Origin: Gavia stellata
Lineage: Eukaryota > Chordata > Aves > Gaviiformes > Gaviidae
DNA length: 64,000 bases
Reading direction: 5' to 3'
Assembly: GCF_030936135.1 (NCBI RefSeq)
Contig: NC_082619.1
Span: forward strand, 5,583,208-5,647,207
The notes beneath the pieces were generated by a model. That model did no database searches. It had not been told where the DNA came from and worked only from the letters and a program-made list of their open reading frames with translations. Every line of letters starts with the position of its first letter. Within the stretch, counting starts at the first letter, position 1. Shown piece by piece: positions 22,478 to 31,700 of the stretch. The translations under genes were made by a program, and so were the position numbers.

Positions 22478-23484
22478 TACAAAATCTCAATCAATGCTCC
22501 TGCCCACTTCCCCCCGTCTCCCCGCCCCGGCACATTCAACATGTACCATAGCTGACTGGCAAAAACCACGTGGCCCGAGGCGGGGGGCGCTGCTCCAGCG
22601 CTGGCTCGACACGCCGGCTTACCTGGCAGGCGGGATATGGCACAGCACCGACCAGACGAGTCCGCATCCTGCGTTCCCTGTGGCGCTGCTCTGCTTCTCC
22701 ACTGACATCCCAGAAAGACGGCAGCGATCTGGGTCCTACCCCATGGCCCCAGGCACCTTCGCAGAGGGGGGACAGCACCGTCTTCAGCTGGCACGGTGAC
22801 ACACATGTGCTTCCCCATGTGCCCGCTCCAGAAGTACCCTTGGGTGCAGGAGACACCACGTCCTGATGCCTTTGCCATCCTCACTGTCCTGCAATGCCCC
22901 CCCCCCAGCACCTCCCCATGCGCCTTCCTGGGCCAGCCCCCAATGTCTCTGTCCCCGCAGTGGAAATGCTGAACTAGCCCCAGACACGAAGGGCCAGAGG
23001 CCGTGGCATATCAGAGAGTGGAGGTGACGACGAGACGCCACAACGCACACTGAGGCCGGCAGACCCAGCGCCGGGGCCGCCCCCCCCCCCCCACCCCATC
23101 CTTCTCCTCCCCGGGTCAGGTCGGCTCCCCTGTCCTCCTCCGCCGGGACGGCGTTCGACTTTCTCGTGCCATGTAACGTGCCATTGTGAGGAACGTGTTG
23201 GCTGTCTAAGGCCGGCCCTGCCGCGGCTCAGCCAGGTGGAAGACCCCTTTGCCACCGCTGCTCTCCGCGTTCGGACGCTCGGGGGGTGGCTGGGCGCCTG
23301 GGGTGGGGGGAGCACGGCTCCCGGGTCTCCCCTGCCGATGGCTGTGATGGCCGGTCTTGAGTTTCCGTCGATCATTGTATTCCAAGGGTGGCTATACTAC
23401 CTGAGATTTGTGCATGTTACATTGTAGTTGTAACCTTTTCTAATTCGGCAAGAATAAGAGATGGTTGTGATTGTGCAGTGTATC

Positions 23485-23490
23485 AATAAA
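23485..23490 (+). terminator. OPCML: OPCML poly(A) signal AATAAA
   Basis: A canonical AATAAA followed within 30 nt by a U/GU-rich stretch (GTTTGACGAACTTTGTACC). It is the best sense-strand cleavage signal after the stop. Later AATAAA copies near 25063, 25498 and 26195-26217 could serve extended transcripts. Confidence 0.75.
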
Positions 23491-23930
23491 GTTTGACGAA
23501 CTTTGTACCTTCGGGGCTTTGCTTCACAGACCCCGCGCACCCCAGGGAGGGATGCGGCACCCACTGCGCCGAGCCAGGAGGGCTCCCGAGTGCCCGGGAC
23601 CTCCATTGCTCCTGTAGCCTCGCCCCATGCTTAGTTGGAGCCTCTTTCGATCGCCCCCTGCGACGGCGACGCCTCGAGCCCCCCAACCAGGGGCCTGCTG
23701 CCATTTGGGCCATCCCACCTCCGCTGGGAATGGGCCTCGGGGCTCCGCCGATTCGTCCCGGGTCCCGCCCGCCTCCGTGCCTCAGCCGCCGATGAGCACA
23801 TACCTGTTGACGGAGCGCCTGCAGGGTGAGAACCGACTTTGCTTTCATCGCTCACCTACGTTCGGCAGAAGTGGTGCGATCGGGACCCTCCTTCAGGCGA
23901 CTGAGCCATTCCTGGCATCTTCTCCGTCGT

Positions 23931-23958
23931 CTCGTAACAACGCTCTCGTAACAACGCT
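23931..23958 (+). repeat. 14-bp perfect tandem duplication
   Basis: CTCGTAACAACGCT occurs twice in direct succession. Confidence 0.9.
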
Positions 23959-26194
23959 CACTCTGACAACTAAACCTACCCCCACAGCAAGGAACACCCC
24001 TGCAGACGACACGCTCCTAAGGGTGGTTTGCTCCTATCACGATCTAACGGCACGTGACAAGGACACAACGTCTTCCTCAAAGGGCAAAGATGCCGAAGAC
24101 CATGAGGGGAAAGGGCTGCGACCCTCAGCATCTCCCCTGCACGGCTGCAATCTTGCCCTTAAAATGCGGGCCTGGGCCGGCAGGCTGTGACCCCTGCTCC
24201 CCAGGAGATGCCACGCTTTTCTACTCCATCAACCATGAGAAGACATTCAACAACGTCCCCTAACGTGGGACCGGCTGCCACAAGACTTTGGGCCCCACGC
24301 CTTGCCGATCAGCTTGAGCACAAGCCGGGACGTGACCATTGCCTGATCACCTCTGGGTGCCTGAACCTCTCGTTGCTGCGTGCCGCCGTTGGAGCTTGTG
24401 TGGCCACTGAGCAGATGAGCATCCCTGTTTCCCTAGGGACATCCCAAGGCTGATGTCCCTCAGCCGTATGTCCCGGGATGGGCAGGCCACTGGAGGCACC
24501 TGGGGTGTCTGCGGGGGTGCGGGGGTGCCCAAGGGCTGCAGCGATGCTGGCTGCGTCGGGGGATTGCTTCCTTTGTGCAATCCCCTCGGTGGGACTGGGC
24601 CTCTCTTCGCCTTCCCTGACAGACAGATGAAAAGCCTGGTCCCATGAGTTTGTCCCCGAACCAGACAACAAACTGCGCTGCCGATAACAGCGGGCGTTCG
24701 TGTGCGGCAGTCGGCCGAGCAAACAGTTCCATCCCGGCACTGCTACGACCTACCGCAACTCCATACATCGGGAACATCGCTGCTGTCCCCCTCAGGTGAC
24801 ACCAGTAGAAAGGTAAGTGCTTCCCAAAACCCACCGGCCTCCCCGGGAGAGGGGTCCCGGAGGGGAGAGCCGCCCTACCTGCCCCCAGCAGAAAGCCTCC
24901 CGACCTCGGGTGCAGGACAAGCAACATCCTAACCTCCACGCTCCCTTTCGCATCCATGCAGGGGCCCCAGACAAGATGCCTTCCCTGATGCTCCCTGCGG
25001 CAAGGCGAGTGGCATAGGTGATTGCTGTGGGTAACCCTCTCTGTTCTGAGCTTCTTCCAAAATAAAACCCCATCGGGGAGCCAGGACTGCTGCAATACAG
25101 CTACAGGTGCCACGAAGCAACGCTCGCCTCTCGCATTCAGCCCCTACGTGTCCCACCACCGATGGGGCCTCGCTAAAGCCGCCGCTGGAGAGAAACACCT
25201 ACAGACGCCTGAACACCCCGGCTCACAGCACGTCCTGATGCCTTGCCTACATCACTCCCTTTTACATGATCACCAAGCGCTGGGGGAGGCAACGCAACCC
25301 TTCCCGTCGCGAGCCCGCCGGGGTGCCCGCCGGCTCCCTTCCCGGATCCAGGGAGGATTTCTTCCCGTGGCCCTCGGCTACGCCCAGTCTGTGCCTAAGG
25401 ACAAGGACCGCAGCTACTACAACCAGAGGGATGGAGGGCGTTTTTCAGGCCACGATGTCCGTCCCTTCCTACCACCAAGAGACACCTGTACATACGTAAA
25501 TAAATTAATACATAAATGCATCTATCGAGCAGCCTCCCTCTCTTTAACTTGCTCTTTGTCCCTCAAACTCTGGCATTGGGCACTCCTTGATCTCTCACCT
25601 AGAGCATCAAAAAATTTACAATTACAGAGAGGAGGTGAGAGAGACGGCGCTGTTTGTTACCTCCATACCCGTCCTTGGTTGCCTGGCCGGATCCCTCCCC
25701 ACGCCCCCCAAGTGTCTGGGCGCTGCCTCTCCTGCCACGTTTGCTCTACCGCGGCCGGCCATCCTGGTCTGGGAATCCAGAGACCTGCACAACCACGTCC
25801 ACCATTTTTTCCCCTTGGGAGAGGCAGAGGTACATCTGCTGCCAAGGACAAAGCCAGATGCAACACCTTCTCCTATAAACCATGGCCACCAGGAGGGCTG
25901 GCTCCAGCACGCTCCTCCATGGGGCTGGGCTGGCCGGCTGCCTCATCCTGTGCCATCCTGACCCTGGGATGCAGAAAGCTACCTGCACCCGGCCATCCTG
26001 TCCCCATGTCCTCACTTCCCTGTCCCTTACCTGGGACGTGCCGTGAAGCCTTTGAGCACAGCTCTTCCCTTGCCCCGCGCCGGTATCGCTCAGCCGCTGC
26101 GTGTCACACAAGGCAACTCCTTACCATCCCTTTTGCTCTCTCCCTGTTCTCCATGCTCATCTCTCGAGTTACACAAACTCATCGTAGTGTTGAG

Positions 26195-26219
26195 AAATAA
26201 ATACATAAATAAATAAATA
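26195..26219 (+). repeat. (AAAT)n-like patch with several AATAAA
   Basis: Short ATAAAT/AAATAAAT repeats give several overlapping plus-strand AATAAA hexamers. This could be a simple repeat or a distal polyadenylation region for OPCML; the former is simpler. Confidence 0.6.
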
Positions 26220-26739
26220 CCCACACAAAACAGTCCCGCCATCGCTAACAATCAGCTTCTGATCCTACAAAAATGTGCCGGGTGGCTTGAAGAAGCCGGC
26301 ACCCCAGAGGCTACAGTTGAGGCTGAGGACCAAATGCACTAAGTAACCTTCTGCACATTAGCAAAAAAACCGAGACACCGGCCAAGACAAGCCTGACACA
26401 TGCCCCGCCTGCATGGACAGCAAGTTGCCCCTACACCCAAACTCCGGCCCACCGTGCTTCGCCCGTACCCAGCTTTGCATAGGGGCACCCGGTTTCCTAC
26501 ACCCACCTGACATCGCTGCGTCTCTCCTTCCTGCGGGACTCGCTTCAGTCTCTCCACGAGCATCCCCTGCTACGTTGCGCTGCCGGGGCAGAGGGCTACG
26601 TGGAAACCTTTTGGGGCCCTGAGCAGCCAGGTGGGATCCTGTGTGGGGGGAATAGGGCAGAGCTGTGCCCCATGCCCTCTCCGTCTACTCACCAAAGCCT
26701 TACCTGTGACGGCATTCCCGCTGGTCTCGCCGGCGAGGT

Positions 26740-27140
26740 CCGGGTGCCACCTCTCCGACGCTCTCCTGGCCCGTTGCAATGATTCGGTGCTCCCACCCGG
26801 CGTCCCTCCCTCGACGCCCCTCCCCGCATCCCTCCCCGTCCCCGGCGGCGCGGGGGGAGAGCGCGGGGTGGCCCCGGCCCCCGCAGCAATGAGCACCACA
26901 ACCAGACGGAGCGGCCACATGGAACAATCGTTTTAATGGATAGGCAGAGAGAGCCCCCTCACCGCCCGCCCGCACCCGGGCCCCCCCGCGTGCCCCCCGC
27001 CGTCAGCCGCAGGGAAGGAAAGGAAACCGAAGGAGGAAAACCGACCGCAGGAGAGACCCCCGCCGAAACGTACCGCGAGTCGACTGGTCCCGCGTTTCGG
27101 CCGACGGCTCGGACGCAGGGGCGGCCGGGTGCCAATCGCA
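26740..27140. promoter_or_regulatory. CpG-rich block at NTM 3' end
   Basis: High GC with dense CpG, for example around 26830-26880 and 26950-27125. It may simply be GC-rich 3' UTR, or a CpG-island promoter for a minus-strand transcript. Composition alone does not decide. Confidence 0.4.
26932..26937 (-). terminator. NTM: Candidate NTM poly(A) signal ATTAAA
   Basis: ATTAAA on the minus strand is followed 35-50 nt downstream by a GU-rich stretch (TCTGGTTGTGGTGCTC). The variant hexamer plus a good downstream element make it a plausible distal cleavage site. Confidence 0.5.
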
Positions 27141-27170
27141 TCGCCGCCTTCTCCTTATTTATTTATTTTT

Positions 27171-27247
27171 TTATATATATATATATATACACAGACACAC
27201 ACACACACACGCACACACATATACATACATATATATATATATATATA
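27171..27247. repeat. Composite (TA)n-(CA)n-(TA)n microsatellite
   Basis: TA repeats at about 27171-27189, CA repeats to about 27219, then ATACAT and TA repeats to 27247, within or just beyond the NTM 3' UTR. Confidence 0.9.
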
Positions 27248-27296
27248 AAAAATACAAAACTGAGCTATATAGATCTCCCTCTGTCCCTCAGTTCAC

Positions 27297-27302
27297 TTTA
27301 TT
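27297..27302 (-). terminator. NTM: Candidate NTM poly(A) signal AATAAA
   Basis: A canonical AATAAA on the minus strand is followed by a T-rich stretch 35-50 nt away and then a GT repeat. It is a plausible proximal cleavage site for a UTR of about 1.35 kb. Two further AATAAA occur at 27158-27167. Confidence 0.5.
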
Positions 27303-27549
27303 CTGCCGCGAAGGGGTTGGGGCCGTGCGGCAAAAGGCGACGGAAAGGATCCCCGGTCCCCCACGGCCCTTCATCCCCGGCGCACCGGCGACCCAAGGGT
27401 GGAAAGGCGAGGGGGTTCGGGGACGCGTGGACCGAGACGCTTGTCTCGTTGAGGACCGATACACACCTAACTCCATATACAGCATGCAGTAATGGCAGCG
27501 GAAGGACCCTGCTGGGAACCGTGGCTATAACGCTAACAAAAAAAAAAAA

Positions 27550-27592
27550 TTATATATATATATGTATATTTATATATACTGTATATATATAT
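27550..27592. repeat. (TA)n microsatellite
   Basis: An interrupted TA repeat next to an A run (27538-27549). It lies in the NTM 3' UTR. Confidence 0.9.
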
Positions 27593-28060
27593 CCCATAAA
27601 AAGATTCAGCGTCTCCCTCCGCCTCGATGCGCAGCGAGTGTCGCCCGTGCCCTTGGCAGGAACTGTTCGGACGACTGCTTTTTGGGCCGGTTTCGGGGGG
27701 TTTTGGCGCGAGACTACTCCTCCTCCTCTGTACCGACTCGCCGGGCTCATGAACCTCCTTGGCCGGTCGCCTCCTTGGCTGCGCGGCGCTCGGCAAGCCA
27801 ACAACTTCTCTCCGCTTGCTCCCCCTCTCCTTTCTGGATGTTTTTTCTTTTTTTTTTAATTTTTTTTCTCTTTTTTGCATTTCTGTTTTTTAGGAACTAA
27901 GAGTTCTAGGCTCATATCAGAAAATATAATTAATAAAATTAACCATGACTCAGAATCCCTTATCATTCACGATGTCCGCGGGTGGTATGATGAACGCGTG
28001 GCTCGACACCGGTCTCCTTCCTCCCTTTCCGTTCGTGGTGGTGTGGTAACTGTTGAAGAT

Positions 28061-28120
28061 CTATATATCTATACACATATATATATATATATGTATACGT
28101 GGATATATATATATATATTC
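28061..28120. repeat. (TA)n microsatellite
   Basis: Two TA-repeat arms separated by GTATACGTGG. It is AT-rich and self-complementary, and lies in the NTM 3' UTR. Confidence 0.9.
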
Positions 28121-28629
28121 TGGAACACAAATGGCGGCACGATCCATGAGAAGATGGGGAAATCTCAGCAAAGAAGAAAACCGGTGCGTCCGGAGGGAGG
28201 GGTCTCCGCGGGAGGGAGCGGGCGGGCGGGGATGGCGAAGGGGACCGGGGTGGGGGAAGCACCGCGCCCCGATGGCCTCGCCCATCCTCCGTGCTTGGCC
28301 CACGGCAGAGAACGGTGAAACTGGGGTGGAAAAAGAAGCAGGAGACAAAAAAAATAGGGGGAAAAGAAAAAGACTCAGTCGCGTTGCATCTTCAGCAGGA
28401 AGCCTTGGATTATTTTTTTTTTTCTCTCTCTCCTTTCCAAATTCCCGTTGCGTTTTTTTGCGTGTTTTTCCTCTCTTCCCCTCCCCCAGGTGGCCTGGCA
28501 GGATACTCTCTCAATTCTTATGATTATTTTCGGAAACGGTGAACACTTCTTCTTCTTCTTCCTCTCCTTTCTGCTTGTGCTCGCTGGCCGTGGTCGTCGC
28601 CGCCGCTGCTCCGCGGGCCAGCTCGCGGG

Positions 28630-28730
28630 TCAAAACTGGCGGGCTAGCTGAGCAAGCGGGAGGGCCAGCAGCCACGCGCAGCCGCCTCGCCGCCACGCGC
28701 CGTTGTTCCCGTCGTGCACTGCGCCAGGGC
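28630..28730 (-). CDS. NTM: NTM exon 7 (GPI-anchor signal and stop)
   Basis: The final coding exon of neurotrimin on the minus strand, again 101 coding bases as in OPCML. After the phase-1 glycine it reads PGAVHDGNNGAWRRGG, then CAWLLALPLAQLARQF and a TGA at 28632-28630. The acceptor CTTCCCGCAG ends at 28731. PGAV, a short polar spacer with a basic WRR, and the terminal hydrophobic stretch fit the IgLON GPI signal; N-G-A is a plausible omega site. The end (QLARQF) is more polar than usual. Identity rests on the PGAV junction, phase, position and the upstream NTM exons. Confidence 0.92.
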
Positions 28731-28764
28731 CTGCGGGAAGGGAGAGAAACGCCCGCATGGTTAG

Positions 28765-28820
28765 CCACAAAGCCAACAAAACCCGTAAAACAAAGAAACA
28801 AACCCAACAAACCCAGACCC
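28765..28820 (-). promoter_or_regulatory. NTM: GU-rich tract upstream of NTM exon 7
   Basis: On the NTM strand, 35-90 nt upstream of the exon 7 acceptor, the sequence repeats GTTTGTT, GGGTTTG and TTTGTTTT words. Such UGU-rich tracts bind CELF, TIA or similar splicing factors in known genes. A role in choosing the optional exon is inference. Confidence 0.35.
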
Positions 28821-30407
28821 ATTGGGCCCCCAATTGCACATGGTGGCATTGTCCCATGCGAGAGCTCCCGGGGCACCTCCATCCACCCATGCCGTCCTTG
28901 AGAGCACAGCGCCAGCCATCCCCGTCCCCAACGACCCCGGTCTTTGGGACACAAGCCCCCGTGGTCCCGCTTCTGCCCTTAGTCACCATTCCAAGACCAT
29001 CCCCTGCTCATTGCCGCCAACCAACCTCCTCCAACACCCTTTTGTTTGTCCAAGTTTCCAGCCACGCTTGTAGGGGAGGTGATAGCTTTTGCCCAACACT
29101 GCCCACACTCTGCCAGCCCTGGCGAGCCGGGCACAAGGGTGATCACCCCGTTGTTCCCCACTTGTCTCCCTTGGGGCGGGGGGGGGCACAATAACCATCT
29201 GTCCACGCAGCAGAGACACCGCCAGCAGCCGCAGGACTCGGTGTTTTGCACCACCCCAGAGCCTGTGTGGGGCTCACCCCTGAAGACGCGCTCTGCCCAC
29301 TGGCCTGGACCATCTCAAGAAGAACGAGATGGGACGAGGAGGGTGGTCAAGAAGAGCCAAGCCCATCCACGCCTTTGGGGGTCATGGAGGGTGAGGAGCT
29401 CATAGCTCACCATGGGAAAGAATGTGGAGGGTGCCTGACCCAGTGGCTTTCACCAAAACACCCCAAACAGTTGGCCCAGGGGAACACTAGGCTGGGAAAA
29501 GATCTCAGGAAGGCATCCAGGCTGGTGCCCTGACGCAGTGGGGCTGCCCACGAGGTCTGATCGACCCCTGCTTTTGAAACCCCAGGACACATCCCCTCGC
29601 TTCAAAGCCCAGCTGGGGCATGGAGAACCATTAACCATTTGGTCTCCCACCAGTAGTACTCTTCCAACACACTCACAGACCCCTCACAGTGCTTCCCACT
29701 TAGCCCCAAACCCTGGCATGCCCAGGCAGCTGTGCTCAAGGGCAGATCTGGAGATGCGATTGTCTCTGTGCTACCTCCGTAGCCCTCCCGACATCTACAA
29801 GTCATCCCGAGGGCTCACCACTCAATGCATCACAAATGAAGCCACCTGGCTATGGAGCCCCAAAAATCAAGATGACGCCAAGCCAGCCGACCAGCCAATA
29901 AAGATGGCATGGCAGAGCGCCGGCCTCCCTGGCCATGAATAACGCTGGGAAGAGGACGGGACGCCTCTCCATCCCTACCGCATCCCAGAAAAGAGGCATT
30001 AGAAGCATCCCAGAGGAGGAAGGACAGGCTGCCAGACCCATTTATGCAGCAACATGGGGAAAGCGGACCACAGAGACATCCCTGCTTGCACCCCAGCGAC
30101 AGGGAGGAGACTGCAGCGGCAATGGGGAGGGACCGCGGGACGGGGCATGCAGAAGGCACAGACCACCACCAGCCGGGGCACAGTAGGCTGGCGGGGAGGA
30201 GGCAGGATGGGAGGCCAGCTAAACAACAGCGAGAAAGCCCTAATTCATCGCTATACCAGCGGGAGCAGTGGGGTGGTGGGGCAGGAGGACGAGGGGGTGA
30301 GTGCCACGGCTCCCACCGGGACAACTTGGGGCGGGAGCTGGAGGGGCCCACAGGCAAACAGAGTAGGGGGGAGCACTGGCATTGCGGGGGGTCCCCAAAT
30401 TACTGAC

Positions 30408-30440
30408 CTTTCCAGGGTGTCAGAGCGGTAGTTGTCTCTT
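30408..30440 (-). CDS. NTM: NTM optional 33-nt exon (11 residues)
   Basis: On the minus strand a TTCTTTAATTTTTAG acceptor is followed by 33 bases and a consensus donor, GTCAGT, after GGAAAG. Read in the phase of exon 6 (one base carried over), it gives EETTTALTPWK followed by the glycine of PGAV, with no stop and phase kept on both sides. It matches the optional E-V-T-T-T-A-L-T-P-W-K segment I recall from mammalian NTM isoforms, so it is very likely a conserved alternative exon. It lengthens the stalk between Ig3 and the GPI anchor and adds five threonines/prolines that could be O-glycosylated. Usage is not visible here. Confidence 0.88.
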
Positions 30441-31499
30441 CTAAAAATTAAAGAACAAGTGAAAGTTAAGGCAATGGAAAGCATGGGCTCGAGATGCTTC
30501 GCTCAGCCTGCCCTCGCCCCAGGGCGGGGGAAAACAAGCAGATGGGGTAGCAAGTGTGATGCTGCTGCCTGAATCGTGCCCTGGTCCTCTGGGGCCACAG
30601 TCCCCCCGTCTGGGAAGAGTACTACACGAGTTGAGACGAGCTGCCTGCGGGACCCAGACCTGCGGGGGTCCTGGCAAAGTCCGCAGCGGCACCCTGAGCA
30701 AAAAGCAAAGCAAGGGGGCTGCCATTTGGGGGATTTTGGGGGCTCAGCTCTCCCCCAGCTCCTCCCTCCACACGGGTTCAGTGCCCATCCCTCTCGATAA
30801 CCCTGCAACATCCCAAATGGGTTTATCGCCTGACACCAGCCTCTGGGAAGCCATGTGGACTGTGCGACTGGGGAGAAGCAGAGGGCTGGTTTTTTTTTCC
30901 CCAACTCCACAAAACGATGTGGTTTCACTGAGCACTCCATCACATCACAGACAGCACCAAATGAACCGCTGAATGAGGCGGCAGGCCTATAATAACAAGT
31001 GCTACGCGTTAAATAAAGCCCCAGTTGACCTCCCTGAAAAATTAGATTAAAAAAAGGATTAAAAGATGTACGCTACATTAGCCTGTGTTGCACGGCCCTG
31101 GAAAGGCTCATGTCGTGTACCCGCGGGGATTAAACCTCCATTTGGCAGGGGGGGAACCCCCAAAACACTTGCTCGGCCTGAGGAAAAGGGGATAGACACA
31201 GTATTGGCTCCCCAAAACAGCACAGGTGAGAGGTTTCTCATGCCACGGGCAGCGCAGCCATCGCATGCCACTTCCCTCTCATCTTTCATTACGATAAATA
31301 AAGACACATTAATCGTCGGACCGAAGGATCTGGTTGCTTAGGGACCAATGAGCTCGGCCCGATGACACTTGCTAGCGGCACGCGGGGCCACCCGTGTTGC
31401 TGCTAATTACAAAGGGGATTGCTGCTGGCAGTGCTGGGGAGCCCTGCGCCAGGAGACGGGGGACCCCCGCGCATCACGGTCCCCTCGGGTCCGCCATGG

Positions 31500-31700
31500 A
31501 TTAGGGTGGCCTGGGGAACCACCACTCCCTGAGGGGACTCAATTAATAAAGACTGAAAGGATCATTAAAGCAATGTGGCTTTACGGAAATTACAGGCGGT
31601 CAAAGGACTCTGATTTCATTACCTGATGGGAGTCACAGTCACAAAGCTAAGGGGGATCATGAAATAGGCTTAGACTTCAGCCGGATGCTTCACTGCGTCC
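31500..31700. promoter_or_regulatory. AT-rich island in NTM intron 6, candidate regulatory element
   Basis: An AT-rich, non-repetitive block with CAATTAATAAAG, ATCATTAAAG and GATTTCATTA words. Further similar texture is seen at 31840-32220. Function is inferred from composition. Confidence 0.3.

Larger units (their letters stand above)
20318..23505 (+). other. OPCML: OPCML 3' UTR
   Basis: From the TGA to just beyond the AATAAA at 23485 is about 3.2 kb. The first 250 bp are CpG-rich and most of the rest is C-rich. It holds a 32-base A run, an A15 run inside a perfect hairpin, a C13 run, and a final 120 bp that is AT-richer and gene-like in texture. Frames inside it (for example 313 codons from 20179) overlap the real exon in another frame and look spurious. 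The exact 3' end is inferred from the signal. Confidence 0.75.
23506..26905. other. OPCML-NTM intergenic gap
   Basis: About 3.4 kb between the convergent 3' ends. I see no recognisable gene. There is a perfect 14-bp tandem duplication at 23931-23958, a strong GTAAGT donor at 24813, a plus-strand open frame of 392 codons at 25022-26200 with no recognised family, and an (AAAT)n-like patch near 26195-26219. A signal-peptide-like minus-strand frame starts at 26920. Confidence 0.6.
26910..28629 (-). other. NTM: NTM 3' UTR
   Basis: Sequence downstream of the NTM stop on the minus strand. It is a mosaic of a CpG-rich block (about 28180-28300), AT microsatellites (28061-28120, 27550-27592, 27171-27247), an A-rich stretch in the sense strand (27840-27892) and a second CpG-rich block. 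The distal limit depends on which signal is used: AATAAA at 27297-27302 or ATTAAA at 26932-26937. Confidence 0.65.

Noticed and set aside
25498..26217. Later plus-strand AATAAA hexamers as the main OPCML end
   Set aside because: They lie in AT-rich repeat-like patches 2-2.7 kb beyond a good AATAAA with downstream U/GU sequence. Possible for rare long forms only.
26936..27859. 307-codon plus-strand frame
   Set aside because: It reads through the AT and CA microsatellites (long Ile-Tyr and Thr-His runs) opposite the NTM 3' UTR, so it is an artefact.
28511..28954. 147-codon minus-strand frame starting at 28954
   Set aside because: It covers NTM exon 7 in another frame. The spliced phase-1 reading gives the PGAV GPI signal, so the long frame is a shadow.
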